In this document: positions 16,049 through 21,499 of the stretch, piece after piece | Layout: each line of letters starts with the position of its first letter | How positions within the stretch are numbered: the first letter of the stretch is position 1 | DNA from: a virus | Length of the DNA: 32,338 nucleotides | Strand: one strand, 5' to 3' | IMG/VR virus record: IMGVR_UViG_3300032562_000113 | Span: 1 to 32,338 of that record | Position numbers and translations under genes: made by a program | Notes under the pieces: generated by a model | Seen by the model: the letters and a program-made list of their open reading frames with translations, nothing else | Database searches by the model: none | What the model was told of the DNA's origin: nothing

Positions 16049-16342
16049 TCATACCTCCCCTGTAAGAATGGATATCTTGGCCCTTACAAGGCTTGGCCAG
16101 ATCTGGCCTGGCTCAATCTTCTCCCACAAAAACTTGGCCATAGCCTGCTTGTTTGGCTCAGTTATCTGATAAATCGTTTCGGTCGGGAGATGGATGTCTC
16201 TTTCCTTGTCGAACAAGCCGTCCTTTTTCAAACTGTACGTCCGAATAAACCCGTTTCTGACTGTGCCAACCTTGGCCAGCTCAACCCCGCGTTCGGATTT
16301 AATGACGCAAATATCGTGGCGTCTTGGGTAATAATTATCCAT
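16049..16342 (-). CDS. Hypothetical protein
   Basis: 97 residues from MDNYYPRRHDICVIKSERG. A longer frame exists upstream, but it is Arg/Gly-rich shadow of the preceding gene and lacks a ribosome site, whereas GGGGTACTGATC precedes this ATG. Mixed alpha/beta composition, C-terminal helix KQAMAKFLWEKIEPGQIW. No membrane helix, no recognised family. It lies 2 bases after the 16345-16605 gene. Confidence 0.7.
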   Translation of the reverse strand: MDNYYPRRHDICVIKSERGVELAKVGTVRNGFIRTYSLKKDGLFDKERDIHLPTETIYQITEPNKQAMAKFLWEKIEPGQIWPSLVRAKISILTGEV

Positions 16343-16344
16343 GA

Positions 16345-16605
16345 TCAGTACCCCTGTTCCAGTAAGAAAGCGTCGTACTCGGCCTTCACCTGCGCCAGCT
16401 GGGCCTCCACAGCCCGTTTGTCGTCGACGGCCTTGGCGTAGGCTCTCTGCGTCACCTTGAGCTCGGTATACAACGACCGCAGGCCGTCCAAAAAGCCCCG
16501 CTCCCATGCGGTACGGGAGCCAGTGCCGTTTGTGTATGGATTATCGGTAGGCAGGCCGCCCGTGCGGGCATGATATGCTGCTTCTGCGCGTATGGTATCT
16601 AACAT
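16345..16605 (-). CDS. Hypothetical protein with coiled coil
   Basis: 86 residues from MLDTIRAEAAYHARTGG, supported by TTGGAGGATTAAA before the ATG; an upstream in-frame ATG lacks such a site. The first half carries the common phage phrase NPY...GTGSRTAWERGFLDG; the second half is a coiled coil (KAVDDKRAVEAQLAQVKAEY). Function unknown. Confidence 0.7.
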   Translation of the reverse strand: MLDTIRAEAAYHARTGGLPTDNPYTNGTGSRTAWERGFLDGLRSLYTELKVTQRAYAKAVDDKRAVEAQLAQVKAEYDAFLLEQGY

Positions 16606-16606
16606 T

Positions 16607-16792
16607 TTAATCCTCCAATTTATAACGAAGATAAATATTTTCAAAAAGGTTTTCTATGGCTTCATCCTCGGTACTACCCCAACCTATCGTACCGTCTTCG
16701 CCGTCCTCATGGGCGTAATACTGCCAAACACCTTCTTGGTACTCATCAATATCGGTTATAAATTTAATTCCGTTAATTTCATGCTTTTCCAT
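16607..16792 (-). CDS. Small HicB-like-motif protein
   Basis: 61 residues. The phrase WQYYAHEDGEDGTIGWGSTEDEAIENLFE resembles the 'G.G.T.EEA..L' strand-helix end of HicB/UPF0150-type small domains. It is paralogous to the protein at 17681-17923, which has YYAHYLEDGELVGYGETEEEAIEDL. Both share the same leader CTAGATGGAGATT before the ATG. No HicA toxin partner is nearby, so a toxin-antitoxin role is not supported. Confidence 0.65.
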   Translation of the reverse strand: MEKHEINGIKFITDIDEYQEGVWQYYAHEDGEDGTIGWGSTEDEAIENLFENIYLRYKLED

Positions 16793-16817
16793 CTAAAATC
16801 TCCATCTAGTGAGGGGT

Positions 16818-16833
16818 GGGGGCCGAAGCCCCC
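16818..16833. repeat. UUCG hairpin identical to the terminator stem at 1899-1914
   Basis: Minus strand GGGGGC TTCG GCCCCC lies immediately after the stop codon of the 16834-16992 gene. No T-run follows on the minus strand, so it is probably a 3'-end stabiliser or weak terminator. Confidence 0.55.
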
Positions 16834-16992
16834 TTATTTGCAATGTTCTGCAATATAGGCATAAGCGCCCATCTGTGTGTTGAAGGTCGGTGCGTCCCAA
16901 GCAAAATCACGCTCGGCTTGGGTGCCTTGATTGGTCTTAACTTCAATGCGGAAGCCATACTGATCTTGGTACACATAAAACACATTTTGCAT
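16834..16992 (-). CDS. Small phage protein, unknown
   Basis: 52 residues from MQNVFYVYQDQYGFRIEVK. GGAGAGTGAAG precedes the ATG; a much longer upstream frame is rejected because it crosses a terminator and has no ribosome site. C-terminal phrase ERDFAWDAPTFNTQMGAYAYI has a familiar ring from other small phage proteins, function unknown. It has its own leader, a possible promoter and a hairpin after the stop, so it is a single-gene unit. Confidence 0.68.
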   Translation of the reverse strand: MQNVFYVYQDQYGFRIEVKTNQGTQAERDFAWDAPTFNTQMGAYAYIAEHCK

Positions 16993-17037
16993 CTTCACTC
17001 TCCATCTAGCGGGCATCAACGTCCCGACAAGAATCAC

Positions 17038-17067
17038 AGTATACGAACTTTCCGACGATGCAAACAA
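17038..17067 (-). promoter_or_regulatory. Possible sigma70-type promoter
   Basis: Minus strand TTGTTT (17067-17062), 18-base spacer, TATACT (17043-17038). It lies between the terminator at 17084-17117 and the 16834-16992 gene, the only gene it could serve directly. Two of the -35 bases differ from consensus. Confidence 0.4.
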
Positions 17068-17083
17068 AAAAATGCACTCAATC

Positions 17084-17117
17084 AAATAAAAAATAGGGCC
17101 GCCCGAAAGCAGCCCCA
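17084..17117 (-). terminator. Probable intrinsic terminator
   Basis: Minus strand GGGCTG...CGGCCC type stem (with one G-U pair and a small loop) followed by TATTTTTTATTT. It falls six bases after the stop of the 17123-17254 gene, where a transcript end is expected. Confidence 0.6.
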
Positions 17118-17122
17118 AGTCA

Positions 17123-17254
17123 TCACCCATTGGGAGGAGACGCAACATAAGCCTTCTTGATGATCTTGTCGAGCTTGGCGGCGCGCTTCTTATTGCCATT
17201 CCGCACAGCAGCGGCATAAGCGTTCACAAGCTCCAGCAGGGTAGGCTGTCTCAT
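17123..17254 (-). CDS. 43-residue basic protein
   Basis: Reads MRQPTLLELVNAYAAAVRNG, then KKRAAKLDKIIKKAYVASP. One amphipathic, Lys-rich helical peptide. Its ATG overlaps the stop of the 17251-17499 gene (ATGA), and a terminator follows, so it is the last gene of that transcript. Unknown function. Confidence 0.6.
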   Translation of the reverse strand: MRQPTLLELVNAYAAAVRNGNKKRAAKLDKIIKKAYVASPPNG

Positions 17255-17499
17255 TTCCCAAAGTCCTTTGCGATATCGTGTAGGGCGACGGACATGATGA
17301 ACTTCGTCACCAGCTCCTGTTCTTCCATCTTCATATTGTCGATCCCCTGCTCGATCGTCACCATGACGAGGCCCGCTAGGATAGCGTTGTTGCGGTCCTC
17401 TTTGGGAGCCTCGAGATTCGCCTGATGGAACACCGACGACAGGCGGCGCAGCTCGATCAGCATGTCGCGTGACAGCTCGTGTTGTTCTTCGCTGGTCAT
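17251..17499 (-). CDS. Small helical protein, unknown
   Basis: 82 residues: MTSEEQHELSRDMLIELRRL, a middle segment NNAILAGLVMVTIEQGIDN, and LVTKFIMSVALHDIAKDFGK. Overlaps both neighbours by 4 bases. The hydrophobic middle is amphipathic rather than a clear membrane helix. No family recognised. Confidence 0.68.
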   Translation of the reverse strand: MTSEEQHELSRDMLIELRRLSSVFHQANLEAPKEDRNNAILAGLVMVTIEQGIDNMKMEEQELVTKFIMSVALHDIAKDFGK

Positions 17500-17684
17500 A
17501 TTTCCATATCCTTCAATTTATCTTTATACCATTGGACGAGATGCGGCTGATCATCCTCTTCTAAATATTCTATAAATTCTTTAACTATTTCACGAAGGAT
17601 CTTAATATCTCGATCGCGGTATTTGATGCCATCCTTTAAAAGCTCAATGGCCAATTCTGGCTTTACCTTTTCAATAAGGTTCAT
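17496..17684 (-). CDS. Small charged helical protein, unknown
   Basis: 62 residues, Lys/Glu/Asp rich: MNLIEKVKPELAIELLKDGI then REIVKEFIEYLEEDDQPHLV. Overlaps both neighbours by 4 bases and is part of the same coupled run. Unknown function. Confidence 0.66.
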   Translation of the reverse strand: MNLIEKVKPELAIELLKDGIKYRDRDIKILREIVKEFIEYLEEDDQPHLVQWYKDKLKDMEI

Positions 17685-17923
17685 TGCAATGCCTCCTGTA
17701 CCTGTAACAGATCCTCGATAGCCTCTTCTTCGGTCTCGCCATAGCCGACGAGCTCGCCATCCTCGAGATAGTGCGCGTAGTAGGTGGCGGTATGCATCTT
17801 GTCGACGCAGATCACGTCGCAGATCTTGTCGGTGGTTTTGCGGACGAAATTAACGTGGAAGCGGGCAACCTCATAGGATTCGGCCGTGGCGATCGGGGTA
17901 CGAGCTTGGTAAATGTGGTACAT
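17681..17923 (-). CDS. Small HicB-like-motif protein, paralogue of 16607-16792
   Basis: 80 residues. The second half, YYAHYLEDGELVGYGETEEEAIEDL, is similar in order and wording to the 16607-16792 protein; the first half (MYHIYQARTPIATAESYEVA) is different. The leader CTAGATGGAGATTATAG is also shared. Probably a small alpha/beta domain; function unknown. Confidence 0.66.
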   Translation of the reverse strand: MYHIYQARTPIATAESYEVARFHVNFVRKTTDKICDVICVDKMHTATYYAHYLEDGELVGYGETEEEAIEDLLQVQEALQ

Positions 17924-17936
17924 CTATAATCTCCAT

Positions 17937-18182
17937 CTAGAGGGCGACCACCGCCCTGCCCAATTCTTGTGGCATATCTAAATTTGAATTGCAAACACTT
18001 TTTTGTTTTCTTTTTAAAATATATTTTAACGTGTCAGCCGATACCTCAACCGTCGTCCATCGATGGCGGCACAGGCCGCATTCCCTGCGCCTGTGGATCC
18101 CGTTCGGTATGGCACTCGTCCGCGTGGAATACACCCGAGAGTGGCCGCCGCATGCCTCGCATTTCATTCCTACGGCTGACAT
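17937..18182 (-). CDS. Zinc-ribbon protein resembling NrdR N-terminus
   Basis: 81 residues. Residues 6-45 show KCEACGG...STRTS...IHRRRECGLCRHRWTTVEV: two CxxC pairs and the 'RRRREC..C..RFTT.E' phrase typical of the NrdR zinc ribbon, which binds DNA upstream of ribonucleotide reductase genes. The NrdR ATP-cone domain is absent; the remainder is a basic segment (LKYILKRKQKS). Similar stand-alone ribbons occur in phages and are presumed regulators. An alternative start is the ATG five codons in, after GTAGGA. Specific targets are unknown. Confidence 0.68.
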   Translation of the reverse strand: MSAVGMKCEACGGHSRVYSTRTSAIPNGIHRRRECGLCRHRWTTVEVSADTLKYILKRKQKSVCNSNLDMPQELGRAVVAL

Positions 18183-18183
18183 C

Positions 18184-18381
18184 TTATTTCCTAACCTGCA
18201 TCATCGAGACATTCTCCTGCAACTTGACCTGCGGGTTCGGCCACGTCCAGCACTCGCCCGTGTCGTCTTGGAAGCATACGAATAGCAAATGGTGCTCTTG
18301 TCCATAGTCGATCAGAAAGTGCGCTTTGGCACGTCCCTTAGGCGTCTCTAGCGGAATGGTAGGGTTGAGTTGGATGATCAT
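18184..18381 (-). CDS. Conserved-type small phage protein
   Basis: 65 residues beginning MIIQLNPTIPLETPKGRAKA, then HFLIDYGQEHHLLFVCF and GECWTWPNPQV. This wording recurs in small proteins of many phages; the role is unknown. The ribosome site AAGGAGGGCGACC sits inside the end of the upstream gene (its codons for KEGDQ), a variant of the array junction. Confidence 0.7.
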   Translation of the reverse strand: MIIQLNPTIPLETPKGRAKAHFLIDYGQEHHLLFVCFQDDTGECWTWPNPQVKLQENVSMMQVRK

Positions 18382-18560
18382 TGGTCGCCCTCCTTCATCC
18401 CTAATCCCGCAATCAACTGGCGAACTTTATCCTTAAACAACTTGTTTTCTTGTTGTGCTTCGTATAGCCATCTGGCTTGCATGACGTTGGTTTCCCGCAA
18501 AAGCGCACAGGCATGATAGTCAATGAAATCCAATATTCGCATCCATACGTCATGATCCAT
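18378..18560 (-). CDS. Array gene MDHDVW-type, long form
   Basis: 60 residues. The N-terminal half MDHDVWMRILDFIDYHACAL is nearly identical at DNA level to the gene at 19742-19864 (18500-18560 versus 19804-19864, 3 differences in 61). The C-terminal half is different: a soluble helical tail MQARWLYEAQQENKLFKDKV. It ends with KEGDQ, forming the ribosome site of the next gene. Unknown function; last member of the array. Confidence 0.65.
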   Translation of the reverse strand: MDHDVWMRILDFIDYHACALLRETNVMQARWLYEAQQENKLFKDKVRQLIAGLGMKEGDQ

Positions 18561-18808
18561 TACTCACCCTCCCCAATCACCCCAATAATATCTTTTGCCA
18601 TATCCAACCGCCCAGCCTGTCTCCCAACAAAATACGCTTCATTAATCGCTTCTGCTGTGATTCCGTGTTGGTTTATGAAATACTGTGGCACGTTACCATC
18701 CGCAGCTTTTAACCGTTCGCTTGTCCAGTGAGCAGAACTGCAAATTTTGCGAATGTCGTCTTTTATAAACTTAATCCGCATTTGTAATTTTTCATAATCA
18801 GTTTTCAT
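18560..18808 (-). CDS. Array gene MKTD-type, copy 1
   Basis: 82 residues from ATG at 18808 (the preceding in-frame GTG is part of the junction). Helical, with KFIKDDIRKICSSAHWTSERL and GITAEAINEAYFVGRQAGRL, ending IGEGE. About nine residues in ten are shared with the protein at 19494-19742, including a long stretch of identical DNA over residues about 38-65. Coupled to the next gene by TAATG. Unknown function. Confidence 0.7.
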   Translation of the reverse strand: MKTDYEKLQMRIKFIKDDIRKICSSAHWTSERLKAADGNVPQYFINQHGITAEAINEAYFVGRQAGRLDMAKDIIGVIGEGE

Positions 18809-19044
18809 CACTCACCCTCCTTCAGTGCATCCCAAGGATTAAAATCATCGCCGGTAAGAAATTTTGACCAATATTTATCAGCAACCTTTTTTGCGATTAA
18901 CTTGCTAATAACTGCCTGATATTTTTCCTCATCTCTCCGCAATTGTTCAATCGTATTGGCGGCTTCATCAAAGATGTCATTGTTGCCCCAACCAACAGAT
19001 AACCAAGTGGCGGCGCGTTTCCGTAGCCGTTCAACAATATCCAT
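18808..19044 (-). CDS. Array gene MDIVERLR-type
   Basis: 78 residues. The N-terminus MDIVERLRKRAATWLSVGWG and NNDIFDEAANTIEQLR is shared with the 20579-20863 protein; the remainder (VISKLIAKKVADKYWSKFL) is unique. Ends with ALKEGE whose codons are the ribosome site of the next gene. Phage proteins with 'MDIVERLR...AA.EIERLR' are common and of unknown function; here it is a predicted coiled-coil protein. Confidence 0.68.
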   Translation of the reverse strand: MDIVERLRKRAATWLSVGWGNNDIFDEAANTIEQLRRDEEKYQAVISKLIAKKVADKYWSKFLTGDDFNPWDALKEGE

Positions 19045-19244
19045 CACTCACCCTCCTTCAATGCGGCGCGAACAATAGCCTTAACTCTTTCATCGTTTTT
19101 TACATAAGGCAAAGCCCATCGCAAAGCATCCCGCAATTGTTCAATCTCATTGGCGGCATCGTTCTGCAATCCAAGGCGAAACGTATAGCCATCTTGTGAG
19201 TAAACAGTATTTGCGCTTTTGCGTAATTGTTCAACAATATCCAT
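19044..19244 (-). CDS. Array gene MDIVEQLR-type
   Basis: 66 residues: MDIVEQLRKSANTVYSQDGY, then NDAANEIEQLRDALRWALPYV, ending ARAALKEGE followed by the shared stop/start. One coiled-coil phrase. A 13-base gap separates its start from the preceding gene, but the ribosome site AAAGGAGGGTGAGTG is the standard junction. Confidence 0.66.
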   Translation of the reverse strand: MDIVEQLRKSANTVYSQDGYTFRLGLQNDAANEIEQLRDALRWALPYVKNDERVKAIVRAALKEGE

Positions 19245-19257
19245 CACTCACCCTCCT

Positions 19258-19494
19258 TTAATTTGCCAACACATCAACGGATGTGATTTCAAATCCATCA
19301 ATATTTACGCATGTTGTAGAAGTATTGTTTCTCATGTTCTCCGCTACATTATATAATGTAACAGCGACCAAAGATCGCAATTCCGCAGCACCTTGTGTAT
19401 TTTGAGACAGCCCATCATTTGTTTCAACCCTAAACAATTCTTGCACGGGGTCAAAGTAAAGTGAGACCAATCTAATATCTTCCAACTTATCCAT
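19258..19494 (-). CDS. Array gene with unique beta-rich protein
   Basis: 78 residues from ATG at 19494. MDKLEDIRLVSLYFDPVQEL, then ELRSLVAVTLYNVAENM, then INGF-like ending DGFEITSVDVLAN. Unlike its neighbours it has no coiled-coil phrase and does not end in KEGE; the standard junction lies just after its stop instead. Unknown function. Confidence 0.62.
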   Translation of the reverse strand: MDKLEDIRLVSLYFDPVQELFRVETNDGLSQNTQGAAELRSLVAVTLYNVAENMRNNTSTTCVNIDGFEITSVDVLAN

Positions 19495-19742
19495 CACTTA
19501 CCCTCCCCGATCACGCCCATAATATCTTTTGCCATATCCAACCGCCCAGCTTGCCGCCCAACAAAATACGCTTCATTAATCGCTTCTGCTGTGATTCCGT
19601 GTTGGTTTATGAAATACTGTGGCACGTTACCATCCGCAGCTTTCAAGCGTTCGCTTGTCCAGTGGGCAGAACTGCAAATCTTGCGGATGTCGTCTTTAAT
19701 GAACTTAATCCGCATTTGTGCTTTTTCTAAATCGGTTTTCAT
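19494..19742 (-). CDS. Array gene MKTD-type, copy 2
   Basis: 82 residues. Paralogue of 18560-18808, with KFIKDDIRKICSSAHWTSERL and GITAEAINEAYFVGRQAGRL both conserved; it ends IGEGK. It follows the MDHDVW-type gene at 19742-19864, the reverse of the order at the other copy. Unknown function. Confidence 0.7.
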   Translation of the reverse strand: MKTDLEKAQMRIKFIKDDIRKICSSAHWTSERLKAADGNVPQYFINQHGITAEAINEAYFVGRQAGRLDMAKDIMGVIGEGK

Positions 19743-19864
19743 TACTCACCCCTGTTAATTGTTACGCGACCAATGCCGCCAATTGACAGCACAACCATCC
19801 ACCAAAGCGCACAGGCATGATAGTCAATAAAATCCAATATTCGCATCCATACATCGTGATCCAT
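19742..19864 (-). CDS. Array gene MDHDVW-type, short membrane form
   Basis: 40 residues. The first 19 residues (MDHDVWMRILDFIDYHACA) match the 18378-18560 gene, but the tail is LWWMVVLSIGGIGRVTINRGE, making one likely transmembrane segment. It starts on the A of the previous TGA and ends on TAATG. The switch of tail within an otherwise near-identical gene looks like a recombination chimera. Confidence 0.6.
   Translation of the reverse strand: MDHDVWMRILDFIDYHACALWWMVVLSIGGIGRVTINRGE
19804..19864. repeat. Direct repeat of 18500-18560
   Basis: 61 bases matching 18500-18560 with three substitutions by eye. It covers the 5' half of the two MDHDVW-type genes and stops where their coding tails diverge. 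Confidence 0.75.
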
Positions 19865-19979
19865 CACTCCCCCTTTAACACAACACAAGCGACACCAATG
19901 GCACCGATTATTGCAAATAAAAATTGTAGCGTCTGCGCTAAATTAGTTCCTATCTCCATCACTCACCCTCCTTCAGTGC
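19859..19979. repeat. Direct repeat, copy 1 (partner at 21106-21226)
   Basis: 121 bases matching 21106-21226 with two substitutions by eye, one inside the microprotein gene and one in the junction beyond it. It contains a whole 31-residue gene plus both flanking junctions. Confidence 0.85.
19864..19959 (-). CDS. 31-residue membrane microprotein, copy A
   Basis: Reads MEIGTNLAQTLQFLF, then AIIGAIGVACVVLKGE. One strongly hydrophobic segment (about residues 10-27) ends in a Lys, consistent with a single-pass membrane peptide. Start and stop use the standard TGATG overlaps. An almost identical gene lies at 21111-21206. Preservation of start, stop and frame in both copies argues that it is translated. 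Function unknown; a membrane-active phage peptide is possible. Confidence 0.6.
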   Translation of the reverse strand: MEIGTNLAQTLQFLFAIIGAIGVACVVLKGE

Positions 19980-20144
19980 GGCTTGCTGATGAAAAGACAA
20001 ATCTTTTCCTTGTAAAAGCCTTCTTATGGCCGCGCATTTAACACAGCGCACAATCCACCCCCATTTTTTTCTTTGAAAATATCCTTTTCCAACACCAACA
20101 TTGCAGCGGCAGTCAATGCAATCACCAGCGTATTTATTTCGCAT
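19959..20144 (-). CDS. Array gene, small zinc-finger-like protein
   Basis: 61 residues from ATG at 20144. Cysteines in CIDCRC near residue 10 and CVKC near residue 34 suggest a four-cysteine zinc site, with YAGDC, GKGYFQRKKWGWIVRC between them. It ends QAALKEGE at a standard junction. Resembles small zinc-binding phage proteins with 'YAG.C..C...V..G.G' wording; function unknown. Confidence 0.66.
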   Translation of the reverse strand: MRNKYAGDCIDCRCNVGVGKGYFQRKKWGWIVRCVKCAAIRRLLQGKDLSFHQQAALKEGE

Positions 20145-20461
20145 CACTCACCCTCCTTCAGTGCGGCACGGGCAATTTCGTGCATCTCATCACATTTCAT
20201 GGACGCGCCTTCTGGCCCGTAGTATTTTACAGCGTCAATTTTCCGCAACGCTTCCCGCAACCGTTCTGGCGTGTCGCACAAAATCGTCCACATTTTAAAA
20301 TTATCTTCCCGCAGCTTTTCAATTTCATTGGCAGCTTTTTGAAATGCATCCCAATAAAGGCGGGATTCTTTCCGCAACCGCTCAATCTCATTTTTGGCAT
20401 CGGCTGCTAATTGTGCATATTCAGGGATCATCGGCCCCTTTAACCGTTCTACAATATCCAT
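20144..20461 (-). CDS. Array gene MDIVERLK-type coiled-coil protein
   Basis: 105 residues from ATG at 20461. Begins MDIVERLKGPMIPEYAQLAA, then three coiled-coil phrases (AKNEIERLRKESR, AANEIEKLREDNF, PERLREALRKIDAV) and ends ARAALKEGE. Longest member of the array. Function unknown. Confidence 0.68.
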   Translation of the reverse strand: MDIVERLKGPMIPEYAQLAADAKNEIERLRKESRLYWDAFQKAANEIEKLREDNFKMWTILCDTPERLREALRKIDAVKYYGPEGASMKCDEMHEIARAALKEGE

Positions 20462-20471
20462 CACTCACCCC

Positions 20472-20579
20472 TCAAAACCCGAACACAATTTTGGCTATTG
20501 CAATTACGCATATAAACCCCAATCCCATACCCAGAACCACAGCAAACGTAGCTTTAAACAGACCTATAAAGTCATCCAT
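20472..20579 (-). CDS. 35-residue membrane microprotein
   Basis: MDDFIGLFKATFAVVLGMGL, then GFICVIAIAKIVFGF. Nearly the whole length is hydrophobic after the first 10 residues; one membrane helix, Gly-rich. The start uses the TGATG overlap with the 20579-20863 gene and GGAGGGGGAGTG as ribosome site. Unknown function. Confidence 0.55.
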   Translation of the reverse strand: MDDFIGLFKATFAVVLGMGLGFICVIAIAKIVFGF

Positions 20580-20863
20580 CACTCCCCCTCCTTCAGTGCG
20601 GCGGAACTTATTTTTAACAAAGCCCGTTTGATGTAAGAACCATCATGCAACCATTGATTGATGCCCTTATCAATCTCACGCAAAGCCTCCCGCAACCGCT
20701 CAATCTCGTCGGCGGCTTCATTTGGCCGATCTTTTGGCCGATCTTTTGCAGCCTCCCGTAGTCGTTCAATCTCGTCGGCGGCTTCGTCAAAAATGTCATT
20801 GTTGCCCCAACCAACAGATAACCAAGCGGCGGCGCGTTTCCGCAACCGGTCAACAATATCCAT
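20579..20863 (-). CDS. Array gene MDIVDRLR-type with duplicated coil phrase
   Basis: 94 residues. MDIVDRLRKRAAAWLSVGWG and NNDIFDEAADEIERLREA repeat the start of the 18808-19044 protein. A second EAADEIERLREA follows after a DRPKDRPN linker, a tandem duplication within the gene. It ends SSAALKEGE at the standard junction. Function unknown. Confidence 0.68.
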   Translation of the reverse strand: MDIVDRLRKRAAAWLSVGWGNNDIFDEAADEIERLREAAKDRPKDRPNEAADEIERLREALREIDKGINQWLHDGSYIKRALLKISSAALKEGE

Positions 20864-21111
20864 CACTCACCCTCCTTCAGTGCGTTGTTGACAAAAAGTA
20901 TAAGTGCTTTGGCATTCGGTGGGCTATCAGATTCGCAGTGCGTTAAAATATAACGTAACGCTTTCCGCAACCGTTCAATCTCATTGGCATATGGCTTGAC
21001 AGCCTTGATCCACGCATCGCGGTGGAATTTGCTATACCATTTTCCATCTTTCCATTCTCCGCCATCCATAGCCAATGCAATATCAGCAGCCATCTTTTCA
21101 GCAATATCCAT
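20863..21111 (-). CDS. Array gene MDIAEKM-type
   Basis: 82 residues from ATG at 21111, which overlaps the microprotein stop (TGATG); an in-frame upstream start lies inside that gene and is rejected. MDIAEKMAADIALAMDGGEW, then ANEIERLRKALRYILTHCES, ending NNALKEGE. Unknown function. Confidence 0.66.
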   Translation of the reverse strand: MDIAEKMAADIALAMDGGEWKDGKWYSKFHRDAWIKAVKPYANEIERLRKALRYILTHCESDSPPNAKALILFVNNALKEGE

Positions 21112-21226
21112 CACTCCCCCTTTAACACAACACAAGCGACACCAATGGCACCGATTATTGCAAATAAAAATTGTAGTGTCTGCGCTAAATTAGTTCCTAT
21201 CTCCATCACTCACCCTCCTTCAATGC
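21106..21226. repeat. Direct repeat, copy 2 (partner at 19859-19979)
   Basis: See copy 1. The copies lie 1247 bases apart in the same orientation, with unrelated array genes between them. Confidence 0.85.
21111..21206 (-). CDS. 31-residue membrane microprotein, copy B
   Basis: Same reading as copy A at 19864-19959 apart from one base, which changes a codon in the TLQFL region (ACG to ACA, both Thr). A synonymous difference is a small hint of protein-level constraint. It starts and stops on standard TGATG overlaps. Confidence 0.6.
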   Translation of the reverse strand: MEIGTNLAQTLQFLFAIIGAIGVACVVLKGE

Positions 21227-21499
21227 CTTTTTAGCAAGACCAACCGCCATTGCCAAAACGGTCCATGTTACGCCTTCGTTAGAAGTTTGAGGGACTGGGA
21301 TGTCTTCATGTTCAATATCTGCGATCTGCTGCAATACGCCGCGTAACCGTTCAATTTCATTAGCGGCATCAGTGATTGTTTTTGGCATGAGCCGTAACGC
21401 TTCCCGCAGCCGTTCAATCTCATTGGCGGCTTCATTCGTAAGCGCATTAACATCCTCGCTCGTATGTATCCGCCACCGCAACCGTTCTACAATATCCAT
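21206..21499 (-). CDS. Array gene MDIVERLR-type with two coil phrases
   Basis: 97 residues from ATG at 21499. MDIVERLRWRIHTSEDVNAL, then NEAANEIERLREALRL and DAANEIERLRGVLQQI, then a different C-terminal domain (GVTWTVLAMAVGLAKKALKEGE). Same junctions at both ends. Function unknown. Confidence 0.68.
   Translation of the reverse strand: MDIVERLRWRIHTSEDVNALTNEAANEIERLREALRLMPKTITDAANEIERLRGVLQQIADIEHEDIPVPQTSNEGVTWTVLAMAVGLAKKALKEGE

Noticed and set aside
16607-17923. HicAB toxin-antitoxin system
   Set aside because: Only the HicB-like end phrase is seen; no double-stranded RNA-binding HicA-type gene lies beside either copy.
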